From Streptomyces clavuligerus (lineage in GTDB: Bacteria > Actinomycetota > Actinomycetes > Streptomycetales > Streptomycetaceae), in NCBI RefSeq assembly GCF_005519465.1, contig NZ_CP027858.1:6187001-6251000 (forward strand): a DNA stretch of 64,000 nt. Reading direction: 5' to 3'. Positions 44,401 through 52,044 of this stretch are shown here, piece by piece (the first letter of the stretch is position 1; every line of letters starts with the position of its first letter). The notes below the pieces were generated by a model, which saw only the letters and a list, made by a program, of their open reading frames with translations, was not told the origin of the DNA and made no database searches. Both the position numbers and the translations under genes were made by a program.

Positions 44401-44686
44401 GGGCGCCGGTGGCGCGGAGGGCGAACGCATGCGTGGCGCGATGGACGACGGTCAGCCCGTCACTCGCCGTTCCCCGGGCGGCCGGGGCCAGGAGGATGTC
44501 GTGATGACCCAGCGCGGCGGCTCGCTGGCCACGTCCTCCGGCGGCATGCCGTTCATGCCGCCGATGGGGGGCGCCGGGGACCGGCAGACCGAGAGCGCCG
44601 ACCGCGACCGCTCCTCCTGGATGGAGGAGGACGAGGACGTGTGGGGCACGGACGAGGGCGGCGCCCCCGCTGTCATCGGCCGCTGA
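41456..44686 (+). CDS. 1076-residue WXG/coiled-coil protein, putative ESX substrate
   Basis: GTG start with GGAGAG upstream. Residues 1-210 are a globular domain without known motifs (MPERKLLFNNLLGNDKIPLM, ITLLGTTSSGDKVL). Residues 210-320 form a WXG100-like helical hairpin with QEAVWKGQAAGVF at the turn, the pattern of the Streptomyces family I know as AAWKG proteins. Residues 430-785 are a very long, highly charged coiled coil of repeated KQAEAERK/EEKQAEQE units. The C-terminal 270 residues hold PDGS repeats and a Gly/Met-rich acidic tail. No signal peptide. The layout suggests secretion through ESX or a filamentous cell-envelope tether. I do not recognise an enzymatic domain. Confidence 0.8.
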   Translation: MAETGSVSSVHPANSDADDWHRAVKVLTGFVMPERKLLFNNLLGNDKIPLMRVEISDHNGEPSDAVVDAVDDLSWLEKNSGWRIEETDFVIPFYSGLDGAIAGAPPGTTVRMKRARITLLGTTSSGDKVLQPAHGVALGSEFKSGLGKDFEGQSKDVVWSNQALAQYSYGGGLALERLVTSGSTQFFAWNDLKVDDANAVDLESFEYNAQAFDRVAQFFARRSQELKDWEFDLGKQEAVWKGQAAGVFKDLIHGLARIYRSYSEQFPVEGNVRSVYGNDLRRFRADVRTAADGLFRTWRDDWRDDHGNPLVWLIEVLKEVTKDVWKYNLTKVRWEPIVMGDVVSGSHEVKFERFSGAVSYGKLEEKDTWKKIGEEAIGRWQQKVQEILSPAGKKALMAVENAFMDQRFPKKIDTVSVNLDNQLAKDIADKARDDANKAKDDANKAKIENDNKVKALEEEFRRKQEEAEAEARRRQAEADAKQAEAERKQEQKEKEAEAKQAEAERKRDEKEREAEAKQAEAERKQEEKQAEAERKRDEKEREAGTKQAEAERKQEEKQAEQEARQERLQAEQEAKQDRLQAEAERKQAEQEAKQEQKEREAEERQTLLMNQARIDQERQRREQERKQAEQEAKQGEKEREADAKQAEAERKQEEKEAEQERKQAEKEKEAEAKQAEAERERDEKQAEQEAKQEQKEKEAEQKRIRTEAEYEAKQAEAERKQEEKQAEQEARQERLQAEQEARQDRLQAEADQRQAEAEARREQQQAEQERKQAEAEKRAERQMRELGMDSGSGSRGTDGPRLPGGDSGTTTLNPDGSVTMDYPDGSSRTFDLPGGEVVTTRPDGSTVTGTLRPGESITNPDGSVTRLGEDGRLTTSLPDGSRSVLDPDRSTLTNNLPDGTRITTPVDPGETVPTGVGGGTPGGANGSGGGSVYAPDHAGPGYEEELYDQILDRRGGGADYGMGTGNGAGGMPMLPMGRMSGAGAGGAEGERMRGAMDDGQPVTRRSPGGRGQEDVVMTQRGGSLATSSGGMPFMPPMGGAGDRQTESADRDRSSWMEEDEDVWGTDEGGAPAVIGR
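42850..43800 (+). repeat. Coding repeats for the charged coiled coil
   Basis: About 950 bp of degenerate short repeats coding KQAEAERK, EEKQAEQEA and related units. The near-identical copies make this a hotspot for slippage or recombination. The antisense frame is open through it and reads as a poly-Leu stretch, which is an artefact. Confidence 0.85.
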
Positions 44687-44724
44687 GCACCGGAAACACC
44701 AGAGATCACCAGGGGACGGCAGAG

Positions 44725-45222
44725 ATGAGCGAACCGATCCAGGAGCGGCTGGCCAAGGCGGTGGCCCGACTGGAAGAGACCCGGCGGGCCGTCGCCGACG
44801 CCGAGCGGCGGCTGCGCGACTCCAGCGTCACCGTACGGTCCCGGGACCGGAGTGTGGAGGTCACCGTCGACGCCCGGGGCCGGCTCGCCGATGTGCGCTT
44901 CCTCGACGGCAAGTACCGCACCATGGGCGCCTCGCAGCTCGCGGCGGCGGTGCTGGAGTCGGCGCGGCGGGGGCAGGCGGAGATGGCCCGTACGGTGCTG
45001 CACACCTTCCAGCCGCTCTCCGAGACGGTCGGCGACCGGCCGCACATCGAGGGCTCCGGGGTGGACTGGGGCGATGTCTTCGGCCCGTTGCTGGAGACCG
45101 TGGAGCGGGGCGAGGGACGGGGCGGGGCGAGCGACTGGCTGCGCGACGAGATCACCGACGAGGACGGCGAGGAGCACCTGCCCGCCGCCCGTCCCGAGCA
45201 CCGGACGAGGGGACAGCGATGA
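44725..45222 (+). CDS. YbaB/EbfC-like small protein
   Basis: A 165-residue protein; the ATG at 44725 is chosen over an upstream in-frame start that lies in the preceding gene. An N-terminal helix (IQERLAKAVARLEETRRAVA) is followed by a three-stranded sheet (SVEVTVDARGRLADVRF) and another helix, the YbaB fold. YbaB/EbfC proteins bind DNA as nucleoid-associated dimers, but copies in ESX loci (the EspD/EspR neighbourhood in mycobacteria) may act as chaperones. The C-terminal tail is acidic. The stop overlaps the next start (ATGA). Confidence 0.75.
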   Translation: MSEPIQERLAKAVARLEETRRAVADAERRLRDSSVTVRSRDRSVEVTVDARGRLADVRFLDGKYRTMGASQLAAAVLESARRGQAEMARTVLHTFQPLSETVGDRPHIEGSGVDWGDVFGPLLETVERGEGRGGASDWLRDEITDEDGEEHLPAARPEHRTRGQR

Positions 45223-45599
45223 GCAGTGGACACGGGCCGAGTTTTGAGGCTGACCCCGCCCGGCTCTCGGCGTTCATCACCGACGCCCACACGCTGTGCA
45301 AGCAGCTCAGGCATGTCGCGGACAACTTCGCGGCGCTCGTGGCGCCAACCTCGATGTGGTACGGCGTGGACGACGACTACGCCAAGGAGATGGGACCGCA
45401 GGCACACCGTGAGCGGGGATATGTCCAGAGCGGCCTCAACCTGGTCGCCGACGGCTTCGGCGCCTCCATCGAAGGCCACTTCGCGGCGCTGCGGAAGGTC
45501 TCGGCCACCCAGTCCCAGAACCTCGACGACATCAATCTGCTGAAGGGCCGGATCGACTCGGTGGGCGAGGGCGGCGGCACAGGCGGCGGAAAGCACTGA
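45219..45599 (+). CDS. WXG100-like small protein
   Basis: A 126-residue helical protein with a WYG turn (TSMWYGVDDDYAKEM) and a Gly-rich tail. Two long helices flank the turn, so it looks like an Esx-type hairpin with an extended N-terminus. It is coupled by ATGA to the YbaB-like gene and lies five bases before the giant protein, so it may be the co-secreted partner of that protein. Confidence 0.8.
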   Translation: MSSGHGPSFEADPARLSAFITDAHTLCKQLRHVADNFAALVAPTSMWYGVDDDYAKEMGPQAHRERGYVQSGLNLVADGFGASIEGHFAALRKVSATQSQNLDDINLLKGRIDSVGEGGGTGGGKH

Positions 45600-45603
45600 T
45601 CCG

Positions 45604-48600
45604 TTGATCCCCGACAGCATCGAGTTCCCCGAGGAGGCCCGGTACATCCTCTTCGTCCTGCTCGGTGAACTCCCCTTGCAGGCCTCCTCCGACATGGCGT
45701 TCTCCAACTCCCTGCCGTACGACGATGCGGCGGGACAGGTCATCGACATGCGCGGCAACATCGCCAACCTGCTCAACCAGGTCGACGGTGCGCTGCCTCC
45801 ACAGGTCGCGGCCAGCTTCAAGGAGGCGCTGGCCCCCCTCACCGGCGCGGGCGGCGGCGGGGATCTGCTCGGTGATCTGGCGGGGCAGATCACCCAGGTC
45901 TCCGACAACCGGGTCAAGCAGTCCCAGAAGATCATGGAGTCGAAGTACGAGATCATCGCCGAGGCCCTGATCCTCCTGGCCGAACTGGCGATCATCGCGG
46001 CGCTCTCGGTCTTCACCGGCGGTCTGTCGTTCACCGAGACCGCCCTGGCCAAGGCGCGCACCACGGTGACGGTCCTCACCATCATGCAGCGCCTGCTCAA
46101 CCAGGCCCATCTGCTGCCCGCGCTGAGCGAGGCCGTGCAGGAGGCGCTGACCACCCTGGCCGTACGGCTGGCGATGCTCACCCTCAACGACGGCAAGCGC
46201 CGCCCGGACGGCATCGACGGCAGGGACATCCTCAAGTCCTTCGTGGTGGGCGCCATCGCCGGATTCCTCGGCTCCTTCATCTCCAAGGGCCTCGGCAACA
46301 TCTTCAAGAACATGTTCCGCAACTACGGCGACAACAAGTGGGTCACCTTCGGAGGAGACGTCTTCCGCAACGCGGCCGGCGAGGGCCCCAGCGAGGGGTT
46401 CGCCGAGTTCCTTGTCAACGGACTCTTCGACAACCGCTGGAAGTTCGACGTCATGTCGATGGCGGGCGGCAGCATCAGCGCCGTCACCGAGATGATCCTC
46501 AGCGGCTCCCTGGACCACCTCGCGAAGAGCCTCAACCTCAAGTTCTTCGACGGCCGCAACGTGTTCAGCACCTACAACCCGCCGCCGGGCCCGGACACCC
46601 TCCTCGGCGGCGGCACTGCCGAACAGCCCCCAACGCCCCTGCCGGACACCACGACCCTCACGTCGTCCGACGGTCCCGGGTCGAGGACCACCACCGACCG
46701 CGCTCTGCCGCCGCCCGTGCCGGTGCGCACCCCGGTGCCGCCGGTGGTCGTCCCGCCGCTCGTCTCCAGCACACCGCCGCCGCTGAACACCGTCACGTCC
46801 GAGCCGCTGACCGGCGGGCTCGACCCGTTCCGGACGGACAGCCCCCTGCCGGGCGGCAACTCCCCGTACACCCTGGTCGGAGCCGACGGCATCCGCACCA
46901 CGCCGGTCGGCTCGCCGGCGGTGGTCACCAACCCGCTGAACCTGAACCCGCCCCTGTCCGGCACCCCGGTCCCGCCGCCGCTGTCCACCTCCGCCCCCGT
47001 ACCGAACCCGCTGACCGTCACCGGCCCGCTGCCCGTCACGGACCCGCTGACCACCCCCGGGGCCGAGCGCACCACCCCGTCCGCCCTCCCGCCCACCGGC
47101 ACCGGCAGTGGACGCCCGGACGTCCTGGAGTCGCGGACGCCGCTCCCGGACGGCGTGGAGTTCACCGACGCGCCCGACCCGGGGACGGACCCGGAGCACC
47201 GCCCCGAAGGGCGCCCCACCGGCACCACCACCCCCACGGCCACCCCCGACCGTTCGACGACGGGGGAGACACCGGACACCACCCGGCGCACCGGCCCCGA
47301 CGGGCACCGGATGCCGGAGGGCACCCCGGAGGAGACCCCGGAAGCCGACGGCACCGGCGTCACCCCACCGGCCACCGCGCCCCTGCCCCCTCCCGCACCG
47401 GTCGCCGACCCGGTCCGGCCCGAACAGTGGCGGCCCCGCCAGGAGACAGCACCCGTCACCACCGTGCGCGCCGAGATCCCGGGGGCGCCGGGGCACGACG
47501 GCACCACCGCCCCGGCCCGGAGCGGCGAGCCCACCACCGTCGACACCGAGGTACGGCGCGTCCGGGCCGACGACGGCCGCTGGGTGCGCTCCCTCACCCT
47601 GGACATCCCGATCCGCCCGGGGCCCGGTCTCGACGGGGTCGACCTGGACGACCTCCGGGAGCGGGTGCGCGTCCTGCTGGACACCGAGGTCAACCATGGT
47701 CTGTCGCTGCCGCGCTCCAGTGACCAGCTCCATGTCGACCTCTCCGTACTGATCGACCCGAACGCCGCCGAGGCGGTCGAGATCTCCGCGACGGACCCGA
47801 CGGACCACCCGACCGCCTCCGACCAGCTCCACATCCGGCTGTACGGGGACGACCCCGGGCTCACCCCCGCTGAGCGCGAGCGGCGCCGCGCCGACAACGC
47901 CGTCACCGTCCTGCGTCAACTGCTGCGCCACGCGGGGCTCACCCCCACCGCCGACCCGGGCACCGGCCCGCTGGTCACGGCGGAGGCGCTGCGGACCGCC
48001 GAGTCCGTCACCGACGACCCCACCATCCCCACCATCCCCACAGTGACCACGGCGGACACCGTGCCCCCCATGGTCCGACCGCCCCTGGAGTCCGGCGGCC
48101 CCGATCTCGGGCCGATTCGGCCGCGTTCGACCGTCTCCGTCTCCGAGCCGTCAGAGCGGTCCGAGCGGTCGGAGCCGTCCGAGCGGTCCGGGCGGTCCGG
48201 GCCGTTCGAACAGGAGGAGACGGCCTCATCGGACGGTCTGACTCCGCCCGTCACCGCCCCGGCGGTGCCTGAGGCCCGCGCACCCGGGGGCCGTACGTCT
48301 GTTCCGGACGGTGCTCCCGATCCGCTGTCGCCGTCCGCGCCCGACAAGGGGAAGGGGCGCGCCGTCGACCTCCCGGAGGCCGTGGACGAGGTGGTGGACG
48401 GGGCGCGGGGCCTGCCGGAGGGGTGGGTCCCGGTTTCTCAGCAGGTCCTCGATGTGCTGTCGCCGCCGCCGTCGTCGGTGGTGGAGGAGAAGGGGAAGGG
48501 TCCGGACGCCCCGTCCGGCAGCCCCTGGGGCGGGCGGGCCGCCGCGTTCCTCATCGACCAGCGCAGCGAGGCCACGCACCGGATCGTGATCGGTGACGCC

Positions 48601-51600
48601 ACCGGTGTCCGGGCCGCCGAACGGCTCGACGCCTGGGTCGCGTACGAGCGTTCCCTCACCGAGCTGGCCAAGGCCGAGGAGCAGATGGACCTGGTCACCC
48701 CGGCTCCCGGCACCGGGGCGTCCACCGGCCCCACGCGGGCCTATCGGCAGTCCCTGGAGAGTCTGCTGACCGCCCGGGCCGAGGCGGACCGGACCTTCGC
48801 CGACCTCCGGGCCCTGGGCATCGACCCGGTGGCGACCCGTCAGGAGATCCGTACCGTCACCGGCCGGATCTGGACCGAACGGGGCGGCGGGCTCCTCGGC
48901 GGCGCCCGCGAACCCCGCTACCAGCCCGGCGCACCCGTCGGCCCGGGGGCGTCGCGGTCCACCACCGGACCCGGTCACCCGGCCGACGACGCGATGGACA
49001 CGGACGAGTCCTTCTCCTCCAGCTCCTCGGAGTCCGGCGACATCGGCGGAGCCCATCCGTGGACCCCGGCGGGTGCCACCGGGGCGCCCCTGTTCGCCAT
49101 GGTCAACGACGCCTTCCAGGCCGTTCCCGGGGGCGGGGTCGGCCCGTTCACCGCGTCCGGCTATCTGACCTGGGTCCGGGAGAGCGTGGACGACTCCCGC
49201 CCGATCTCCTATGTCGTCAACACGATCGTGAACTACGGGGAGTTGCAGGACGGGCTCCAGGGCTTCCTGGACTCCGTCACCGGCGGGCTGGACGGTTTCG
49301 ACGGCCGGGTCGCCGTCGTCATCGGCGTCAACGGCTCCCGGCGTGAGCTGGCGGAGATCGGGCAGGCGATGCAGGGCGCCCTCGGCGGCGTGTCCTTCCC
49401 GCATCCGCTGGCGCTGGTCGCCACCCTCGTCCCGTCCCGTGCGACCGGGTTCGCCTATGGAACCGCCCGGAACGCCACCCTCACCAGCCCCGTGACCGTC
49501 CATCTGTCCCGCGCGATGATGGACGGCGGAACGCATCCGTACATCTCGATCATGGACTTCGACGCCAACCCGCGCATCGTGCCCGGCGGTGACCACGTCT
49601 TCCGCCACTTCGAGGAGTCCCTGATGCCCGGGGACGGCCTCCCGCCGATCCGGCCGCTGTCGATGGCGGGCGGCTACCGGACGCCCGATCTGACGGTGCC
49701 CGAGGCGGCCGGGAAGTTGGTGAAGGACACCAACGACCGCCTGGAGACGGCCGGGCTCAAGGATTCCAAGGGCGATGTGCCGCCGAGCGAGCTGAACCGG
49801 CTCGATCAGATGATCCAGTACGACATGCGGTTCCGTGACCGGATGGCCCGTATGCATCCGCAGGCCCCGTACGCGCCCGAGCCCAACTTCTTCGTCGACG
49901 CGGCGGCGACGATGCTGAACACCGACGGGCTGGAGGCCGTGCGTTTCGGCGACAACGCGGCCGAGTTCCAGGTCCTCGGTGAGCGGCTGAACCTCCTCAA
50001 CGCCTGGGAACTGGACCGGAGGCTGCCGATCGGGAGCATCGCCGGGGTCGGCGGGGACCGGATACCGGGGCTGCTGCGGGGGGCCGACGACCTGTTCGTC
50101 CGCCCCGGCGGGGTGGCTCCTCGGACCGTCGACGTGCTGCGGGGGCTCGCCACCGCGATCCGCGACGGCGACCCCCTGCTCGCGGGGATGGACACCGTCA
50201 ACCTGCCGCGGCTGCTCGACACCCTGGCGGACAGCCTCCCCGGCGGGCCGGACGCCCTCACCCCTGCGGAGGTCCTGGAGCTGCGGCAGGGCCTGTGGCG
50301 CCTCAGCGAGGGGTACGAGGCGCGGATCACCCTGCGCCGGATCGACGCCGCGAACGGTGTCCTGCCCGAGCGCGGGGCCGCCTTCCACACCGACTTCCAG
50401 GGCGCCGCCGTTCCCACCGATGTCTCACGGCTGTTCAAGGGCCTGTGGGCGGGCGGAAGGCTGCCCCAGGCCCACTTCTATCTGAAACAGGCGATGAGCC
50501 GGATCTTCCGCCGTGACGAGTCCATGGACAACGACCAGGATCCGAGGGAGGGGCTGAGGTGGGCCGACTACCGCGACGAGTGGGTCGTCGCCCGTCCGGA
50601 CCCCTCCGGCGCGGGCTTCGGCCACACGGACCCCTTCCGGCCGGTCCACCACGGCCCGGGGGACCCGGCGTCGGCACGGACGGGTACGGATCTCTCCGCC
50701 GGGCTCGATCCCCGGCTGGGCACCGCCGCCAACCCGGTGGGCATGGCGGTGTCCGCGCGGGTCGGCGGGGCGGGCTCGTCCCTCTTCGCCGGGGTCGACC
50801 CCTCGGTGAGACGGCTGCTCTCGCACCAGATCGTGCTCAGCGTCGACACCACCTGCTTCCTGTGGAATCTGCGGTACCTGAGCCATGAGCATCTGGCGCG
50901 GGAGTCGCTGGACCGCTCCCCGGGCTCCTTCTTCGCGGCACTCGACAACGCGCTGCCGCCGGTCAACGGGGTGGATGCCTCGACCCGGATGATGAACGAC
51001 CTCGTCCGGTCGCTCGACCCCGGCCAGGGCAGCAGGGCCCCGCGCAGGGCGGCCACCGAGCTGAGGCATCTCCAGGGGCGTATCGACCTGATGCACGCCG
51101 CGGGGATGACGGTCGACGACTTCTTCCTCCGGCTGGCCTACGGCAGGATTCACCCCCCGGGGCAGACGCTCTCGGGGTTGCGGACCGCCGAGTCGCCGGT
51201 GACGTTCGGGATAGGCCCCGGGGTGCTGCTGCTGCTCGGCTCCTACGCCACCGCCCTGGACAGGAGTATCCGGGTGACTGCCACCGACGGGGTGACCCAT
51301 GAGGTGAGGCCCGACAGGGGGCGCGGCTCCCAGCTCCCCCTGGAGGTCACCTGGAACCCCCACGGCGAGCAGCCCGGCTGGGAGGTGCGGTTGGCCTCCG
51401 CCGACCAGGGCGGTGGCACCGAGGACGGCGGCCCGGGCCGCCGGGGCACCGGCAAGCGGAAGGACACCGGCAAGCAGCGGGAAACCGGCAAGCGGAGGGA
51501 CACGGGCAAGGGGAAGGAAACGGAGAAGCGGAGAGACGCCGGCAAGGGGAAGGACACCGGCAAGGGGAGGGACACGGGCAAGCGGAGGGACACCGGCAAG

Positions 51601-51948
51601 GCCCGCGACATGAGCGACACCGGCGCCGGACCATCCCGGCCCGCCGTCCCGTCCGGGGAGTACGACCCGGTGCCCCTCGGAGTCACGGCGCTGGACCGCT
51701 ACTACGAAGCCTGCTCCGAGCTGACCTCGGCGCTCGCCGCGCTGGGCCGTCTGGAACGGCCGCCCGTCGGCGGCTCCTCGCGGGCGAGCGGCTCCACGGA
51801 GTCGGTGCTGTACCAGCAGGCCCTGGAGCGGGCGCGGCGGGCGACCCTCGCGGTGGAGGAGGCCGAGGATGTGCTCGACGATCACGACATCGATCTGCCG
51901 GACGAGATGTCCCGGCTGACGCTCGACCCCGGTGCCGGGGGGGAGTGA
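45604..51948 (+). CDS. Giant WXG100-like N-terminal protein with GT-A-like C-terminal region, putative type VII effector
   Basis: A 2114-residue protein with a TTG start at 45604 and GGAAAG 11 bases upstream. Residues 1-320 match the long N-terminal domain of Streptomyces polymorphic-toxin-like ESX proteins (IEFPEEARYILFVLLGE; AILLAELAIIAALSVF hydrophobic helix; GEGPSEGFAEFLVNGLFDNRW). A Pro/Thr-rich linker (340-640), a small globular domain and a second disordered linker follow. From about residue 1160 a large domain contains SYVVNTIVNYGELQDGL, VAVVIGVNGS and IMDFDANPRIV (Asp1318-x-Asp1320), a pattern like a GT-A glycosyltransferase donor site. A charged repeat of TGK units (about 1950-2000) and a short helical tail close it. 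Likely an exported effector; enzymatic activity is only suggested. Confidence 0.75.
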   Translation: MIPDSIEFPEEARYILFVLLGELPLQASSDMAFSNSLPYDDAAGQVIDMRGNIANLLNQVDGALPPQVAASFKEALAPLTGAGGGGDLLGDLAGQITQVSDNRVKQSQKIMESKYEIIAEALILLAELAIIAALSVFTGGLSFTETALAKARTTVTVLTIMQRLLNQAHLLPALSEAVQEALTTLAVRLAMLTLNDGKRRPDGIDGRDILKSFVVGAIAGFLGSFISKGLGNIFKNMFRNYGDNKWVTFGGDVFRNAAGEGPSEGFAEFLVNGLFDNRWKFDVMSMAGGSISAVTEMILSGSLDHLAKSLNLKFFDGRNVFSTYNPPPGPDTLLGGGTAEQPPTPLPDTTTLTSSDGPGSRTTTDRALPPPVPVRTPVPPVVVPPLVSSTPPPLNTVTSEPLTGGLDPFRTDSPLPGGNSPYTLVGADGIRTTPVGSPAVVTNPLNLNPPLSGTPVPPPLSTSAPVPNPLTVTGPLPVTDPLTTPGAERTTPSALPPTGTGSGRPDVLESRTPLPDGVEFTDAPDPGTDPEHRPEGRPTGTTTPTATPDRSTTGETPDTTRRTGPDGHRMPEGTPEETPEADGTGVTPPATAPLPPPAPVADPVRPEQWRPRQETAPVTTVRAEIPGAPGHDGTTAPARSGEPTTVDTEVRRVRADDGRWVRSLTLDIPIRPGPGLDGVDLDDLRERVRVLLDTEVNHGLSLPRSSDQLHVDLSVLIDPNAAEAVEISATDPTDHPTASDQLHIRLYGDDPGLTPAERERRRADNAVTVLRQLLRHAGLTPTADPGTGPLVTAEALRTAESVTDDPTIPTIPTVTTADTVPPMVRPPLESGGPDLGPIRPRSTVSVSEPSERSERSEPSERSGRSGPFEQEETASSDGLTPPVTAPAVPEARAPGGRTSVPDGAPDPLSPSAPDKGKGRAVDLPEAVDEVVDGARGLPEGWVPVSQQVLDVLSPPPSSVVEEKGKGPDAPSGSPWGGRAAAFLIDQRSEATHRIVIGDATGVRAAERLDAWVAYERSLTELAKAEEQMDLVTPAPGTGASTGPTRAYRQSLESLLTARAEADRTFADLRALGIDPVATRQEIRTVTGRIWTERGGGLLGGAREPRYQPGAPVGPGASRSTTGPGHPADDAMDTDESFSSSSSESGDIGGAHPWTPAGATGAPLFAMVNDAFQAVPGGGVGPFTASGYLTWVRESVDDSRPISYVVNTIVNYGELQDGLQGFLDSVTGGLDGFDGRVAVVIGVNGSRRELAEIGQAMQGALGGVSFPHPLALVATLVPSRATGFAYGTARNATLTSPVTVHLSRAMMDGGTHPYISIMDFDANPRIVPGGDHVFRHFEESLMPGDGLPPIRPLSMAGGYRTPDLTVPEAAGKLVKDTNDRLETAGLKDSKGDVPPSELNRLDQMIQYDMRFRDRMARMHPQAPYAPEPNFFVDAAATMLNTDGLEAVRFGDNAAEFQVLGERLNLLNAWELDRRLPIGSIAGVGGDRIPGLLRGADDLFVRPGGVAPRTVDVLRGLATAIRDGDPLLAGMDTVNLPRLLDTLADSLPGGPDALTPAEVLELRQGLWRLSEGYEARITLRRIDAANGVLPERGAAFHTDFQGAAVPTDVSRLFKGLWAGGRLPQAHFYLKQAMSRIFRRDESMDNDQDPREGLRWADYRDEWVVARPDPSGAGFGHTDPFRPVHHGPGDPASARTGTDLSAGLDPRLGTAANPVGMAVSARVGGAGSSLFAGVDPSVRRLLSHQIVLSVDTTCFLWNLRYLSHEHLARESLDRSPGSFFAALDNALPPVNGVDASTRMMNDLVRSLDPGQGSRAPRRAATELRHLQGRIDLMHAAGMTVDDFFLRLAYGRIHPPGQTLSGLRTAESPVTFGIGPGVLLLLGSYATALDRSIRVTATDGVTHEVRPDRGRGSQLPLEVTWNPHGEQPGWEVRLASADQGGGTEDGGPGRRGTGKRKDTGKQRETGKRRDTGKGKETEKRRDAGKGKDTGKGRDTGKRRDTGKARDMSDTGAGPSRPAVPSGEYDPVPLGVTALDRYYEACSELTSALAALGRLERPPVGGSSRASGSTESVLYQQALERARRATLAVEEAEDVLDDHDIDLPDEMSRLTLDPGAGGE
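51448..51606 (+). repeat. TGK pentapeptide-like coding repeat
   Basis: About ten imperfect 15-bp units coding [D/E]-T-G-K-x-[R/K], a highly basic segment near the C-terminus of the giant protein. It could bind polyanions (cell wall, nucleic acid) or be a flexible linker. Confidence 0.8.
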
Positions 51949-52044
51949 CCGCCGGGGCGCCGGCCCCCGCTGACCGGGTCGCGGGCCCCGGACCCGGCGG
52001 CACACACCGTCGTCCCAGGGCCCGCCGGGCACCGGGCCCGCCGC

